A DNA stretch of 31,862 nucleotides from JBHHZM01 sp046758065 (GTDB lineage: Bacteria > Pseudomonadota > Alphaproteobacteria > JAAXGF01): NCBI GenBank assembly GCA_046758065.1, contig JBHHZM010000022.1, forward strand, positions 1-31,862. The letters run 5' to 3'. Under the pieces are notes generated by a model. The model did not search any database. It saw nothing but the letters and a program-made list of their open reading frames with translations, and was not told the DNA's origin. The position numbers were made by a program, and so were the translations under genes. Below are positions 1 to 8,634 of this stretch, one piece after another. Numbering within the stretch: the stretch's first letter is position 1; each line of letters opens with the position of its first letter.

Positions 1-1
1 G

Positions 2-688
2 TCGTGGAGACCGTCTCGGCGAAACATTCTCACAGGCATGATCGTTGGAGCCGGCGCGGTTGCGACGATTAGGGCGGTCAAGGCCGCCTGCGCACTTACG
101 CCATCCCAGGTAGACGGTCCGTTTTATCCCGTGGCCATTCAGGATTACGATTGGGACCTCACCAGCGTGTCCGGCGGAACCGGGCGCGCCGAAGGTGAAG
201 TCATCGAGGTGACCGGTCAGGTGCTCGACGCCAAGTGCCAACCATTACCCGGCTCCGTGCTTGAAGTTTGGCAAGCCAACGTCCGTGGCCGTTACAACCA
301 CCCGGGAGACAAGTTGACGGAGCGACCCTTGGACCCCAATTTCCAAGGCTACGCTAGGATAGCCACGGACAAGGACGGAAGGTATCGCTTTCTGACTATT
401 CTTCCTGGGTCTTATCCGGCGATCGGGGACTGGGTCCGCCCGCCGCATATTCACTTCAAGGCGCATGCACCGTTCAACCCGACGCTGACCACCCAAATGT
501 ATTTCGCTGGTGAGCCGCTTAACGACAAGGACTTGCTCTTGGCGCCACTATCTCCTGTGCAGCGTGCTTCGCTCGAGGTCTCGTTCGACACGGTCAAAGC
601 GGACGGCATCCGCGCCGGAGTCTTCAACCTTTCCCTCGCCGAGGGATGGGTGCCGCCGGAAGGCTTGGTCATACCGGGCTCCGGATAA
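2..688 (+). CDS. Intradiol ring-cleavage dioxygenase, Tat-exported, 5' partial
   Basis: Family role: non-haem Fe(III) cleavage of catechol-type rings between the two hydroxyls (protocatechuate 3,4-dioxygenase / catechol 1,2-dioxygenase fold). Counting from the Met at 38, the four expected ligands are present with family spacing: Tyr86 (GRYNHPG), Tyr126 (GSYP), His137 and His139 (RPPHIHF). The frame stays open to the left edge and reads SRRNILTGMIVGAGAVA just before and across the Met at 38. That is a twin-arginine signal with its hydrophobic stretch, so the real start lies outside the window and the Met at 38 is probably internal. The gene therefore likely encodes an exported, signal-bearing member rather than a cytosolic catabolic enzyme. 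No aromatic catabolism genes are nearby. Base composition is a little less GC-rich than the genes that follow. The substrate cannot be told from sequence. Confidence 0.85.
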   Translation, partial: SWRPSRRNILTGMIVGAGAVATIRAVKAACALTPSQVDGPFYPVAIQDYDWDLTSVSGGTGRAEGEVIEVTGQVLDAKCQPLPGSVLEVWQANVRGRYNHPGDKLTERPLDPNFQGYARIATDKDGRYRFLTILPGSYPAIGDWVRPPHIHFKAHAPFNPTLTTQMYFAGEPLNDKDLLLAPLSPVQRASLEVSFDTVKADGIRAGVFNLSLAEGWVPPEGLVIPGSG

Positions 689-914
689 TTTGACGATAAA
701 GGGAATCTTGAATGTCGAGACCTTCTTGGTTCTCCGACGAACCCTTCGTGTTTGTTTTGAGAAACGGCTGCACTGGTCAAAAGCGGCTGTGCCGATAGCG
801 TGCGGCGAGTTCCGCCGTTGGGCGCGAAGCGGACGTGATGCGCTGAAGAGCCGGCGGTCCGGGCGTTGTTTCGACGAAATTTCAAACTGACCCACTCCCC
901 CAATCCCTGCTCGC
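689..914. other. Gene-poor spacer, probable decayed dispersed repeat
   Basis: I find no convincing gene between the dioxygenase and the lytic transglycosylase promoter. Short reading frames here lack a ribosome binding site and recognisable domains. The minus strand around 780-900 reads like the low-complexity repeat debris common between genes in alphaproteobacteria. That is an impression from memory, not a computed match. Confidence 0.3.
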
Positions 915-943
915 TTGCCCGTCCCCGAATCTTTCCCTATCAT
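915..943 (+). promoter_or_regulatory. Candidate sigma70-type promoter of the lytic transglycosylase gene
   Basis: TTGCCC at 915-920, a 17-base spacer, then TATCAT at 938-943, about 38 bases upstream of the ATG at 981. A purine-rich stretch, GGGAGGA, around 957-963 lies between the promoter and the start but is rather far from it for a Shine-Dalgarno. Confidence 0.45.
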
Positions 944-980
944 TAACCCTTTGTCAGGGAGGACGTAGTAAGAACGACTC

Positions 981-2811
<1,831 letters not shown>

Positions 2812-2825
<14 letters not shown>

Positions 2826-3342
2826 CCAGAACCGTCCGTTCGTTGCGGTCAACATCGCCGTTCTTACCGTCTCCGATACGCGAGGCGAGGCCGACGACAA
2901 GTCCGGCCGGACGCTGATCGAGCGCATCGAGGGCGCCGGCCACCGGGTCGCCGACCGCAAGATCCTGCGTGACGACCGTGCCACCATCGTCGCCCAGCTT
3001 CGCGAATGGATCGCCGATTCCGCGATCGACGTGGTGATCGCCACGGGCGGCACCGGAGTCACCGGCCGCGACATCACGCCGGAGGCGTTTCACGACGTCT
3101 ACGACAAGGAAATCCCGGGCTTCGGCGAGATATTCCGCATGATAAGCTGGCAAAAGATCAGGACCTCGACGATCCAGTCGCGCGCCACCGCGGGCGTCGC
3201 CGCCGGCACCTACCTGTTCGCGCTGCCCGGCTCGCCGGGCGCCTGCCGCGACGCCTGGGACGAGATCCTGCGCTATCAGCTCGACATCCGCTACCGGCCC
3301 TGCAACTTCGTCGAGTTGATGCCCCGGCTCAACGAACGCTAA
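2812..3342 (+). CDS. moaB: Molybdenum cofactor biosynthesis protein B (MoaB/Mog fold)
   Basis: A 176-residue protein of the MoaB/MogA family, which binds molybdopterin and takes part in its adenylylation during molybdenum cofactor synthesis. The signature ATGGTGVTGRDITPEA is present, as is the downstream ALPGSPGACRDAW block that lines the pterin site. I start at the ATG at 2812 because the upstream frame is only the shadow of the lytic transglycosylase and family members begin about this far ahead of the AVLTVSDTR strand. The 5' end overlaps the upstream gene by 14 bases. The stop codon overlaps the stop of the convergent glycosyltransferase gene by four bases. No other moa or moe gene is in the window. 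Confidence 0.9.
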
Positions 3343-3953
3343 GCCCGGGTTTTCGCGGTTCCCCGCCCGGCGCGCACGAGATCGGCGCCGGTGTCGATAT
3401 CGGCGAGTTGTTCGAGCAGCGCGATGCGCGTTCCCGGTCCAAGGTTGGCGAGCGTGTCGGCAAGCGCGTGGCAGGTCGACCAGCGAACACGGTGAAAAAA
3501 ATAGCGCCGGCGCCCGCGTCGGCTCGCGCCGACGAGCCAGTAGCCGCCGTCCGGCGCCGGACCGAACACCGCGTCGTGCGATTCGAGGGCGCGAAAAGCG
3601 CCCGCCACCCGCGGCGCCGAAAGCTCGGGGATGTCGCTGCCAACGATCACCACGGCGCCCGGCGGCAGGTCTCTCATCACCCGCTCCATGCGGGCGCCGA
3701 GATCGCCTGATCCCTGAGCGCGCCGCGCCAGCCGCGATGGCCAGAAACGCCCCCGGCGCGCAAAACGGTCGGGGGCGACCGCGATATAAAAGCGCCAGCG
3801 CGGATCGTGACCCAGGCGGCGAATCGTTCGCGCCGTCGTCTCGCGGTAGAACCGCCAGGCGGCGAGAGCGCCGATGTCGCGGGCGAGCCGCGTCTTCACC
3901 GCGCCGAGTCGCGGCGCCTTGACGAAGACCACGAGATGGCGCTGCCGCTTCAT
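3339..3953 (-). CDS. TIGR04282-type transferase (rSAM/selenodomain-associated transferase 1)
   Basis: A 204-residue protein with a nucleotidyltransferase-like GT-A fold: an N-terminal VVFVKAPRLGAVKTRLA block (the usual KxPxxGxVKTRL motif), IVGSDIPEL as the DxD-like segment, and GPAPDGGYWLVG near the active site. The family often sits beside radical SAM/selenodomain proteins and may transfer a nucleotide-activated group, but the reaction is not established for this type. I use the ATG at 3953, whose codon overlaps the stop of the preceding gene (ATGA). A longer frame starting 19 codons earlier would run into that gene. This and the next gene form a two-gene operon on the minus strand. Confidence 0.8.
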   Translation of the reverse strand: MKRQRHLVVFVKAPRLGAVKTRLARDIGALAAWRFYRETTARTIRRLGHDPRWRFYIAVAPDRFARRGRFWPSRLARRAQGSGDLGARMERVMRDLPPGAVVIVGSDIPELSAPRVAGAFRALESHDAVFGPAPDGGYWLVGASRRGRRRYFFHRVRWSTCHALADTLANLGPGTRIALLEQLADIDTGADLVRAGRGTAKTRA

Positions 3954-4624
3954 TCGTAAAGCCGCAGCAAGGCGCGCGGCGGCAGGCCGAGAAAATAAAG
4001 CCCGACACACAACAGGTTGCGCGCCGAGCGCCTGAAATAGCCGTCTTGGCGGAAGCGAGTCGCCGAGGTGACGGCGGAAACGTCGAGAGCGACGAGCCGG
4101 CGGCGGCCGATGCGGCGTACCATCTCGACGTCTTCCATCAGCGGCATCGGCCGGAACCCGCCGAGCGCGTCGTGGAAAGCGCGGGCGATGAGCAGGCCCT
4201 GATCGCCGTAGGGCAGGGCGAGCGCCCGGCAGCGCCAGGCGACCAACACTTCGATCCGGCGGGCGACGGCGCGGCCGTCGTCGAGCGCGAAGCGGAAATA
4301 AGCGGCGCGTTCGCGGTTTTCGGGCGCGGCGATGAAGCGCGCCGCTGCATCCGTCCAGCCGGCTTCGAGCCGGGTGTCGCCGTGCAGAAAGAGCAGCCAG
4401 GGCTGGGTCGTCGCTTGGGCGCCGACGGCAAGCTGCGCGCCCCGGCTGGCAGACGATGACACGACGCGAGCGCCCAGCCGCGCGGCGAGATCGGGCGTGC
4501 CGTCGCGCGAGCCGCCGTCGGCGACGACGATCTCCCCGATCAGGCCGGCGCCCTCGGCGAGCGCATCGAACGTGCGCTCGAGGTCGGCCGCGCCATCGAG
4601 GGTGGGGATGACGACGCTCAGCAC
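3950..4624 (-). CDS. Family 2 glycosyltransferase, TIGR04283 type (rSAM/selenodomain-associated transferase 2)
   Basis: A 224-residue GT-A glycosyltransferase. It starts with MLSVVIPTLDGA, followed by EIVVADGGSRDGT (the nucleotide-sugar binding aspartate region), LLFLHGDTRL (DxD-like metal site) and a late GGFRPMPLMEDVEM block carrying the catalytic-type acidic pair. There is no clear transmembrane helix apart from a moderately hydrophobic C-terminal LLCVGLYFLGLPP. Its stop overlaps the start of the TIGR04282-type gene, and the two families are usually found together. Acceptor and donor are unknown. The gene is divergent from the radical SAM gene at 4757, with 132 bases between them that include the LexA-type box. 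Confidence 0.82.
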   Translation of the reverse strand: MLSVVIPTLDGAADLERTFDALAEGAGLIGEIVVADGGSRDGTPDLAARLGARVVSSSASRGAQLAVGAQATTQPWLLFLHGDTRLEAGWTDAAARFIAAPENRERAAYFRFALDDGRAVARRIEVLVAWRCRALALPYGDQGLLIARAFHDALGGFRPMPLMEDVEMVRRIGRRRLVALDVSAVTSATRFRQDGYFRRSARNLLCVGLYFLGLPPRALLRLYE

Positions 4625-4717
4625 GACGGGGTTCGGATCGCGGCGCGAAAGTCGTTCATGGCGCGATCATAACCCGATCGGACGGGCTCGGGATCGAGGA
4701 ACCGGGCCGCACTCAAT

Positions 4718-4732
4718 GTTCTTGAAATGTTC
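4718..4732 (+). promoter_or_regulatory. Candidate LexA (SOS) operator, alphaproteobacterial GTTC-N7-GTTC
   Basis: An exact GTTC (4718-4721), seven bases, GTTC (4729-4732). This is the direct-repeat LexA recognition site known for alphaproteobacteria, unlike the palindromic box of E. coli. The seven-base spacer contains the TTGAAA -35 hexamer of the radical SAM promoter, which is where a repressor site would be expected. It lies 25 bases before that gene's start and 94 bases before the divergent glycosyltransferase, so it could act on either. A match of eight fixed bases will also occur by chance in a genome; the support here is its position. Confidence 0.6.
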
Positions 4733-4750
4733 TTATTTTCGGACTAGGCT
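4722..4750 (+). promoter_or_regulatory. Candidate sigma70-type promoter of the radical SAM gene
   Basis: TTGAAA at 4722-4727, a 17-base spacer, TAGGCT at 4745-4750. Transcription would begin at about 4756-4758, which coincides with the ATG at 4757. The region is locally AT-rich compared with its surroundings. The -35 element is embedded in the LexA-type box. Confidence 0.5.
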
Positions 4751-4756
4751 CGGACG

Positions 4757-5851
4757 ATGGAGCCTGCGCCTTCCCGTCCCTGTCGCCCGCGCCTTCATCG
4801 CAAGGGCCGCGGCGCCGTCAGCAACCGGAGCGGCCGCTACGAGCCGACGACATGCGAGTCGGTCGACGACGGCTGGGGCGGTCTCGACGAGGAGCTGCCG
4901 CGGCTCGACACCACCGTCACGATCGACGCCACACGCACGATCATCACCCGCAACGACTCGCCCGACGTCTCCTTCGACCGCTCGATCAATCCCTATCGCG
5001 GCTGCGAGCACGGCTGCGTCTACTGCTTCGCCCGCCCCACCCACGCCTTTCTCGGTCTGTCGCCGGGCCAGGATTTCGAGACCCGGCTGTTCGCCAAGCC
5101 CGACGCGCCGCGCCTGCTCGCCGAAGAACTCAGGAAACCGGGCTACGTCTGCCGGGTCATCGCGCTCGGGACCAACACCGATCCCTACCAGCCGATCGAA
5201 CGCCGGCGCTGCATCACCCGCGGCGTCCTCGGGGTGCTCGCCGCCTTCCGGCACCCGGTCGGCATCGTCACCAAGTCGGCGCTCGTGACGCGCGACCGCG
5301 ACATTCTCGCGCCGATGGCGGCGCAGCGGCTGGTGCGGGTCTATCTCTCGCTCACCACCCTGGACCGCGACCTCGCGCGCCGTCTCGAACCGCGGGCGCC
5401 GACGCCGGCGCGTCGGCTCGCCGCAATCGCCGCGCTCACCGGGGCCGGAATTCCGGTCGGCGTGCTGGTCGCGCCGGTGATCCCGGCGCTCAACGACAGC
5501 GAGATCGAGCGCATTCTCGAAGCCGCCGCCGACGCCGGCGCGACTTCGGCGGGTTACGTGCTGCTGCGTCTGCCGCTCGAAGTGCGCGACCTGTTCCGCG
5601 AGTGGCTCGCGGTGCATTCGCCGCTGAAGGCCGAGCGGGTGATGAAGTTGCTGCGCGAGGCCCGCGGCGGGCGCGACTACGACGCGGCATGGAACCGGCG
5701 CATGACCGGCACCGGCGTCTACGCCGGCATGATCGCGCGGCGCTTCGATCTCGCCCGCAGGCGCCTCGGACTCGCCGGGCGCGACTGGGCGCTCGACACC
5801 ACGCGCTTCCGCCCACCGCCGCGGCGCGGCGACCAGCTTTCGCTGCTTTAA
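4757..5851 (+). CDS. PA0069-family radical SAM protein (spore photoproduct lyase-related)
   Basis: A 364-residue radical S-adenosylmethionine enzyme. The [4Fe-4S] cluster motif is GCEHGCVYC with Cys83, Cys87 and Cys90. The N-terminal GRGAVSNRSGRYEP block, a DDGWG element and SINPYRGCEHGC are the hallmarks of the PA0069-type group, which is distantly related to the DNA repair enzyme spore photoproduct lyase (SplB). The actual substrate of the group is not established as far as I know. No Shine-Dalgarno precedes the ATG at 4757, and no alternative in-frame ATG or GTG lies between it and the conserved N-terminal block, so the start is fairly firm. The LexA-type box over its promoter would fit a DNA-damage role; that is inference. 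Confidence 0.87.
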   Translation: MEPAPSRPCRPRLHRKGRGAVSNRSGRYEPTTCESVDDGWGGLDEELPRLDTTVTIDATRTIITRNDSPDVSFDRSINPYRGCEHGCVYCFARPTHAFLGLSPGQDFETRLFAKPDAPRLLAEELRKPGYVCRVIALGTNTDPYQPIERRRCITRGVLGVLAAFRHPVGIVTKSALVTRDRDILAPMAAQRLVRVYLSLTTLDRDLARRLEPRAPTPARRLAAIAALTGAGIPVGVLVAPVIPALNDSEIERILEAAADAGATSAGYVLLRLPLEVRDLFREWLAVHSPLKAERVMKLLREARGGRDYDAAWNRRMTGTGVYAGMIARRFDLARRRLGLAGRDWALDTTRFRPPPRRGDQLSLL

Positions 5852-5903
5852 CCGCAGCTCTTTAACCATACATAGACCCCAACGTGATAGGGTCGGTGTC
5901 GGC

Positions 5904-7337
5904 ATGCATGTTCCCCAGGAACTCACCTTTCTCGCGCTCGTCGCCGTTATCGCGCTGATCTGCGGCATGGTGCTGACGCGGCTCAGGCAGCCGGCGATCG
6001 TCGGCTACATCATCGCCGGCGTGGTGCTCGGCCCCTCGGCGCTCGGGCTGGTCGAGGACCGGGAGCAGATCAACCTGCTCGCCGAGCTCGGCGTGCTCCT
6101 GTTGCTGTTCCTGATCGGCATGGAGCTCAGCCTGCGCGCCTTCAAGACCGTGCTGCGCATCGCGCTGCTGGGCACGGTCCTCCAGATCGCCGTCGCCGTC
6201 GTCGTCATGCTCGCGCTTTCCCAGCTTCTCGGCTGGCGCGTCGAGCTCGCCATCCTGCTCGGCTTCGTCGTCGCGCTGTCGAGCACTGCGGTCGCCATCA
6301 AGATGCTCGAGGACATCGATGAACTGCGCAGCGAGGTCGGCCGCCGGGTCGTCGGCGTGCTGATCGCGCAGGACCTGGCGGTGGTGCCGATGATGCTGAC
6401 GCTCAATGCGATGGCCAGCGAGGCGGGGTTCGAACTGGTGACGCTGCTGCCCATGGCGCTCGCCGGCGCCTTCCTCGCGCTGTTCGTCTGGTATCTGAGC
6501 CGGCGCCAGAAGATAAGCCTGCCGTTCGCCCGCTGGTTCGTCGGCGACCACGACCTCACGCCGCTCGCCGCGCTCGCCTACTGTTTCGCGGCGGCGATGC
6601 TGAGCGGCCTGCTCGGCCTGTCGGCGGCCTACGGCGCCTTTCTCGCCGGCCTGCTGGTCGGCAACTCGACCGACCGCCAGGCGATGATCCAGGCCACCCA
6701 CCCGATCCAGAGCGTGCTGCTGATGGTGTTCTTCCTCTCGATCGGCCTGCTCATCGACGTCGGCTACATATGGCACAACCTTGCGAGCGTTCTCGTCCTG
6801 CTGATCGTCGTCACCCTCGGCAAGACGGGGCTCAACATCGGCGTCCTGCGCCTGCTCGGGGAACCCTGGCCGCGCGCCTTCCTCAGCGGTGTGGTGCTGG
6901 CGCAGATCGGCGAATTCTCCTTCGTGATCGCCGCGCTCGGACTGAGCAACGGGCTGATCGACATCGAAGGCCATCGCCTCGTCGTCACCGTGATCGCGCT
7001 CAGTCTGGTGATCGGCCCGTTGTGGCTCGCCGTCGTACGCCGCATGCAAACGCTTGCGACCGCCGGCATTTCGTCGCTGAATGAGCTGGTGACGCAGCTT
7101 TACCCCGACGAGACGGCGGTGGTGCAGCGGACCGCCGACAGCGCCGCACGCGGCGCCCATCACGCCGCAGCGGCGCTGGGCGATCGCTGGCGCGCTTACC
7201 GTGCGCGGCGCAGCCCGGCGCGCGAAGCGCCGCCGCCCGCCCCGTCGAACGACGACGGCGAACCAACGGACCCGTCCGCCGGAGCGGCGGACGCGGCCAA
7301 GGGTAAACCGCCGGCGGCGCGCAGCGGCCATGCCTGA
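5904..7337 (+). CDS. CPA2-family monovalent cation:proton antiporter (KefB/RosB-like)
   Basis: A 477-residue inner-membrane protein with about 12 hydrophobic helices (residues about 5-385), followed by a short charged, Pro/Ala-rich cytoplasmic tail (about 410-477). Family blocks visible are RLRQPAIVGYIIAGVVLGP near the N-terminus, ELGVLLLLFLIGMELS, and ALSSTAVAIKML with VGVLIAQDLAVVPMM, the region carrying the ion-binding aspartate. Unlike KefB and KefC (about 600 residues) it lacks a C-terminal TrkA-N/RCK NAD-binding domain, so glutathione-type gating is unlikely. Exchange of K+ or Na+ for protons is inferred from the family. Its stop overlaps the rnhB start by eight bases. Confidence 0.88.
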   Translation: MHVPQELTFLALVAVIALICGMVLTRLRQPAIVGYIIAGVVLGPSALGLVEDREQINLLAELGVLLLLFLIGMELSLRAFKTVLRIALLGTVLQIAVAVVVMLALSQLLGWRVELAILLGFVVALSSTAVAIKMLEDIDELRSEVGRRVVGVLIAQDLAVVPMMLTLNAMASEAGFELVTLLPMALAGAFLALFVWYLSRRQKISLPFARWFVGDHDLTPLAALAYCFAAAMLSGLLGLSAAYGAFLAGLLVGNSTDRQAMIQATHPIQSVLLMVFFLSIGLLIDVGYIWHNLASVLVLLIVVTLGKTGLNIGVLRLLGEPWPRAFLSGVVLAQIGEFSFVIAALGLSNGLIDIEGHRLVVTVIALSLVIGPLWLAVVRRMQTLATAGISSLNELVTQLYPDETAVVQRTADSAARGAHHAAAALGDRWRAYRARRSPAREAPPPAPSNDDGEPTDPSAGAADAAKGKPPAARSGHA

Positions 7338-7932
7338 CTTCGCGCTCGAGCGCGCCTTCGCCGGCCCGGTCGCCGGCGTCGACGAGGCGGGTCGGGGGCC
7401 GTGGGCGGGGCCGGTGATCGCCGCCGCGGTCGTTCTCGACGCCGCCGACATTCCGCCCGGCATCGCCGATTCGAAGCGCCTGAGCGCACCGCGCCGCGAG
7501 GCGCTGTTCGCGGCGCTCGTGAAAACGGCGCGCACCGGCGTCGGCGCCGCGAGCGCCGCCGAGATCGACCGCCTCAACGTGCTCGTCGCAACGCTGCTCG
7601 CGATGCGCCGCGCGGTCGCCGCGCTCGGTGTCCGCCCCGCGCATACGCTGATCGACGGCAATCGCTGTCCCGAGCTCGCCTGCCCGGCGACCGCGGTGAT
7701 CGGAGGCGACGATCGTTCGCTGTCGATCGCCGCCGCCTCGATCGTCGCCAAGGTGACCCGCGACCGCCTGATGACGCGACTCGGGCGGCGCTATCCGGGC
7801 TTCGGCTGGGAACGCAACGCCGGCTACGGCACCGCCGAGCACCGCGCCGCGCTCGACCGCCTCGGCGTCACCCCGCACCACCGGCGGAGCTTCGCGCCGG
7901 TGGCGGCCCGGCTCGACGGCAAGATCGGCTAA
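7330..7932 (+). CDS. rnhB: Ribonuclease HII
   Basis: A 200-residue enzyme that nicks RNA/DNA hybrids 5' of ribonucleotides and starts removal of misincorporated ribonucleotides from DNA. The active-site block GVDEAGRGPWAGPV supplies the Asp-Glu pair. LIDGN and KVTRDRLM supply the other carboxylates, and the C-terminal GYGTAEH motif that senses the RNA-DNA junction is present. I start at the ATG at 7330, inside the end of the antiporter gene (eight-base overlap); the longer upstream frame is that gene's shadow. It ends 12 bases before the end of the convergent cytochrome gene. A second RNase H (type I) is encoded at 26.5 kb. Confidence 0.93.
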   Translation: MPDFALERAFAGPVAGVDEAGRGPWAGPVIAAAVVLDAADIPPGIADSKRLSAPRREALFAALVKTARTGVGAASAAEIDRLNVLVATLLAMRRAVAALGVRPAHTLIDGNRCPELACPATAVIGGDDRSLSIAAASIVAKVTRDRLMTRLGRRYPGFGWERNAGYGTAEHRAALDRLGVTPHHRRSFAPVAARLDGKIG

Positions 7933-7944
7933 CGCGGTTCGGAG

Positions 7945-8553
7945 CTATTCCGCGGGTTGTCCGGTTCCGTGAGTAGGCGTGTGACCCAGTTCCTCGGAAT
8001 GCGCTTCGGCGCCGCCGCCCGGTTCGTGGTGGACGTGGTGCATCGCCGACATGATCTCGGGTGGAATATCGGCTTCGGAGAACCTGTGCTGTTCCTCATC
8101 GTCGTGGACAAAAGCGATGATGTCGGCGAGCTCGTCGCCGGTGAACTCGATCTGCTCGCCAAAGGCTTCTTCCTGCAACGCGATCATCGCCGCGGCGCCC
8201 CGCCACATCCTGGCCGCGAAATCGAACGGACTCATGTAGGGCTTCATGGAATGGGCGTCGAGGCTCGCCGCATCCTCTCCACCAACGCCGTTGACCGAAT
8301 GGCAGGTAACGCAACCCTTGGAAGCGAAGAGCTTGCGGCCGCGCGCCGCGTTCATCATCGGCATAAGTAACCTGGTCGGTTGCGCGCGCCGGGCCGTGTC
8401 GGAGGACTCCTGATGCTCCATGGTGTCCGAGTGCGCGGTCGTCCCTTCCGGCGGGATGGCCTTCCCCTCCTTCTCATGGGCGAGCGCAGCTCCGGCGCCG
8501 GCGACGCTCGCGACCAACGCCAACGCAAACAGTTTGGCGAAGTGGCTATCCAT
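7945..8553 (-). CDS. Periplasmic mono-haem c-type cytochrome with His-rich tail
   Basis: A 202-residue protein with a Sec signal (about residues 1-25, cleavage after GAALA). One haem-binding motif CVTCH (Cys81, Cys84, His85) lies in the block RKLFASKGCVTCHSVNG. Several Met residues follow; one in MKPYMSPF (about 105-110) may be the distal ligand. The C-terminal 35 residues are rich in His (MHHVHHEP and HTPTHGTG). The start is the ATG at 8553 because AAGGAG lies nine bases upstream and a signal peptide begins there; the longer frame adds 24 unlikely residues. It follows mutY on the same strand after an 81-base gap. The redox partner is unknown. Confidence 0.82.
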   Translation of the reverse strand: MDSHFAKLFALALVASVAGAGAALAHEKEGKAIPPEGTTAHSDTMEHQESSDTARRAQPTRLLMPMMNAARGRKLFASKGCVTCHSVNGVGGEDAASLDAHSMKPYMSPFDFAARMWRGAAAMIALQEEAFGEQIEFTGDELADIIAFVHDDEEQHRFSEADIPPEIMSAMHHVHHEPGGGAEAHSEELGHTPTHGTGQPAE

Positions 8554-8634
8554 GCTCCGATTCTCCTTGCAGGTGAGGCATCCGCACGCGACGGTGCAAA
8601 ATACAAAAAATTGCAGTCGGGTCATTGACCTGCG

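Noticed and set aside
5862..7751. 629-codon minus-strand frame opposite the antiporter and rnhB
   Set aside because: Glu/Gln/Asp/His-rich shadow of a membrane-protein gene; the plus strand has clear CPA2 and RNase HII motifs.
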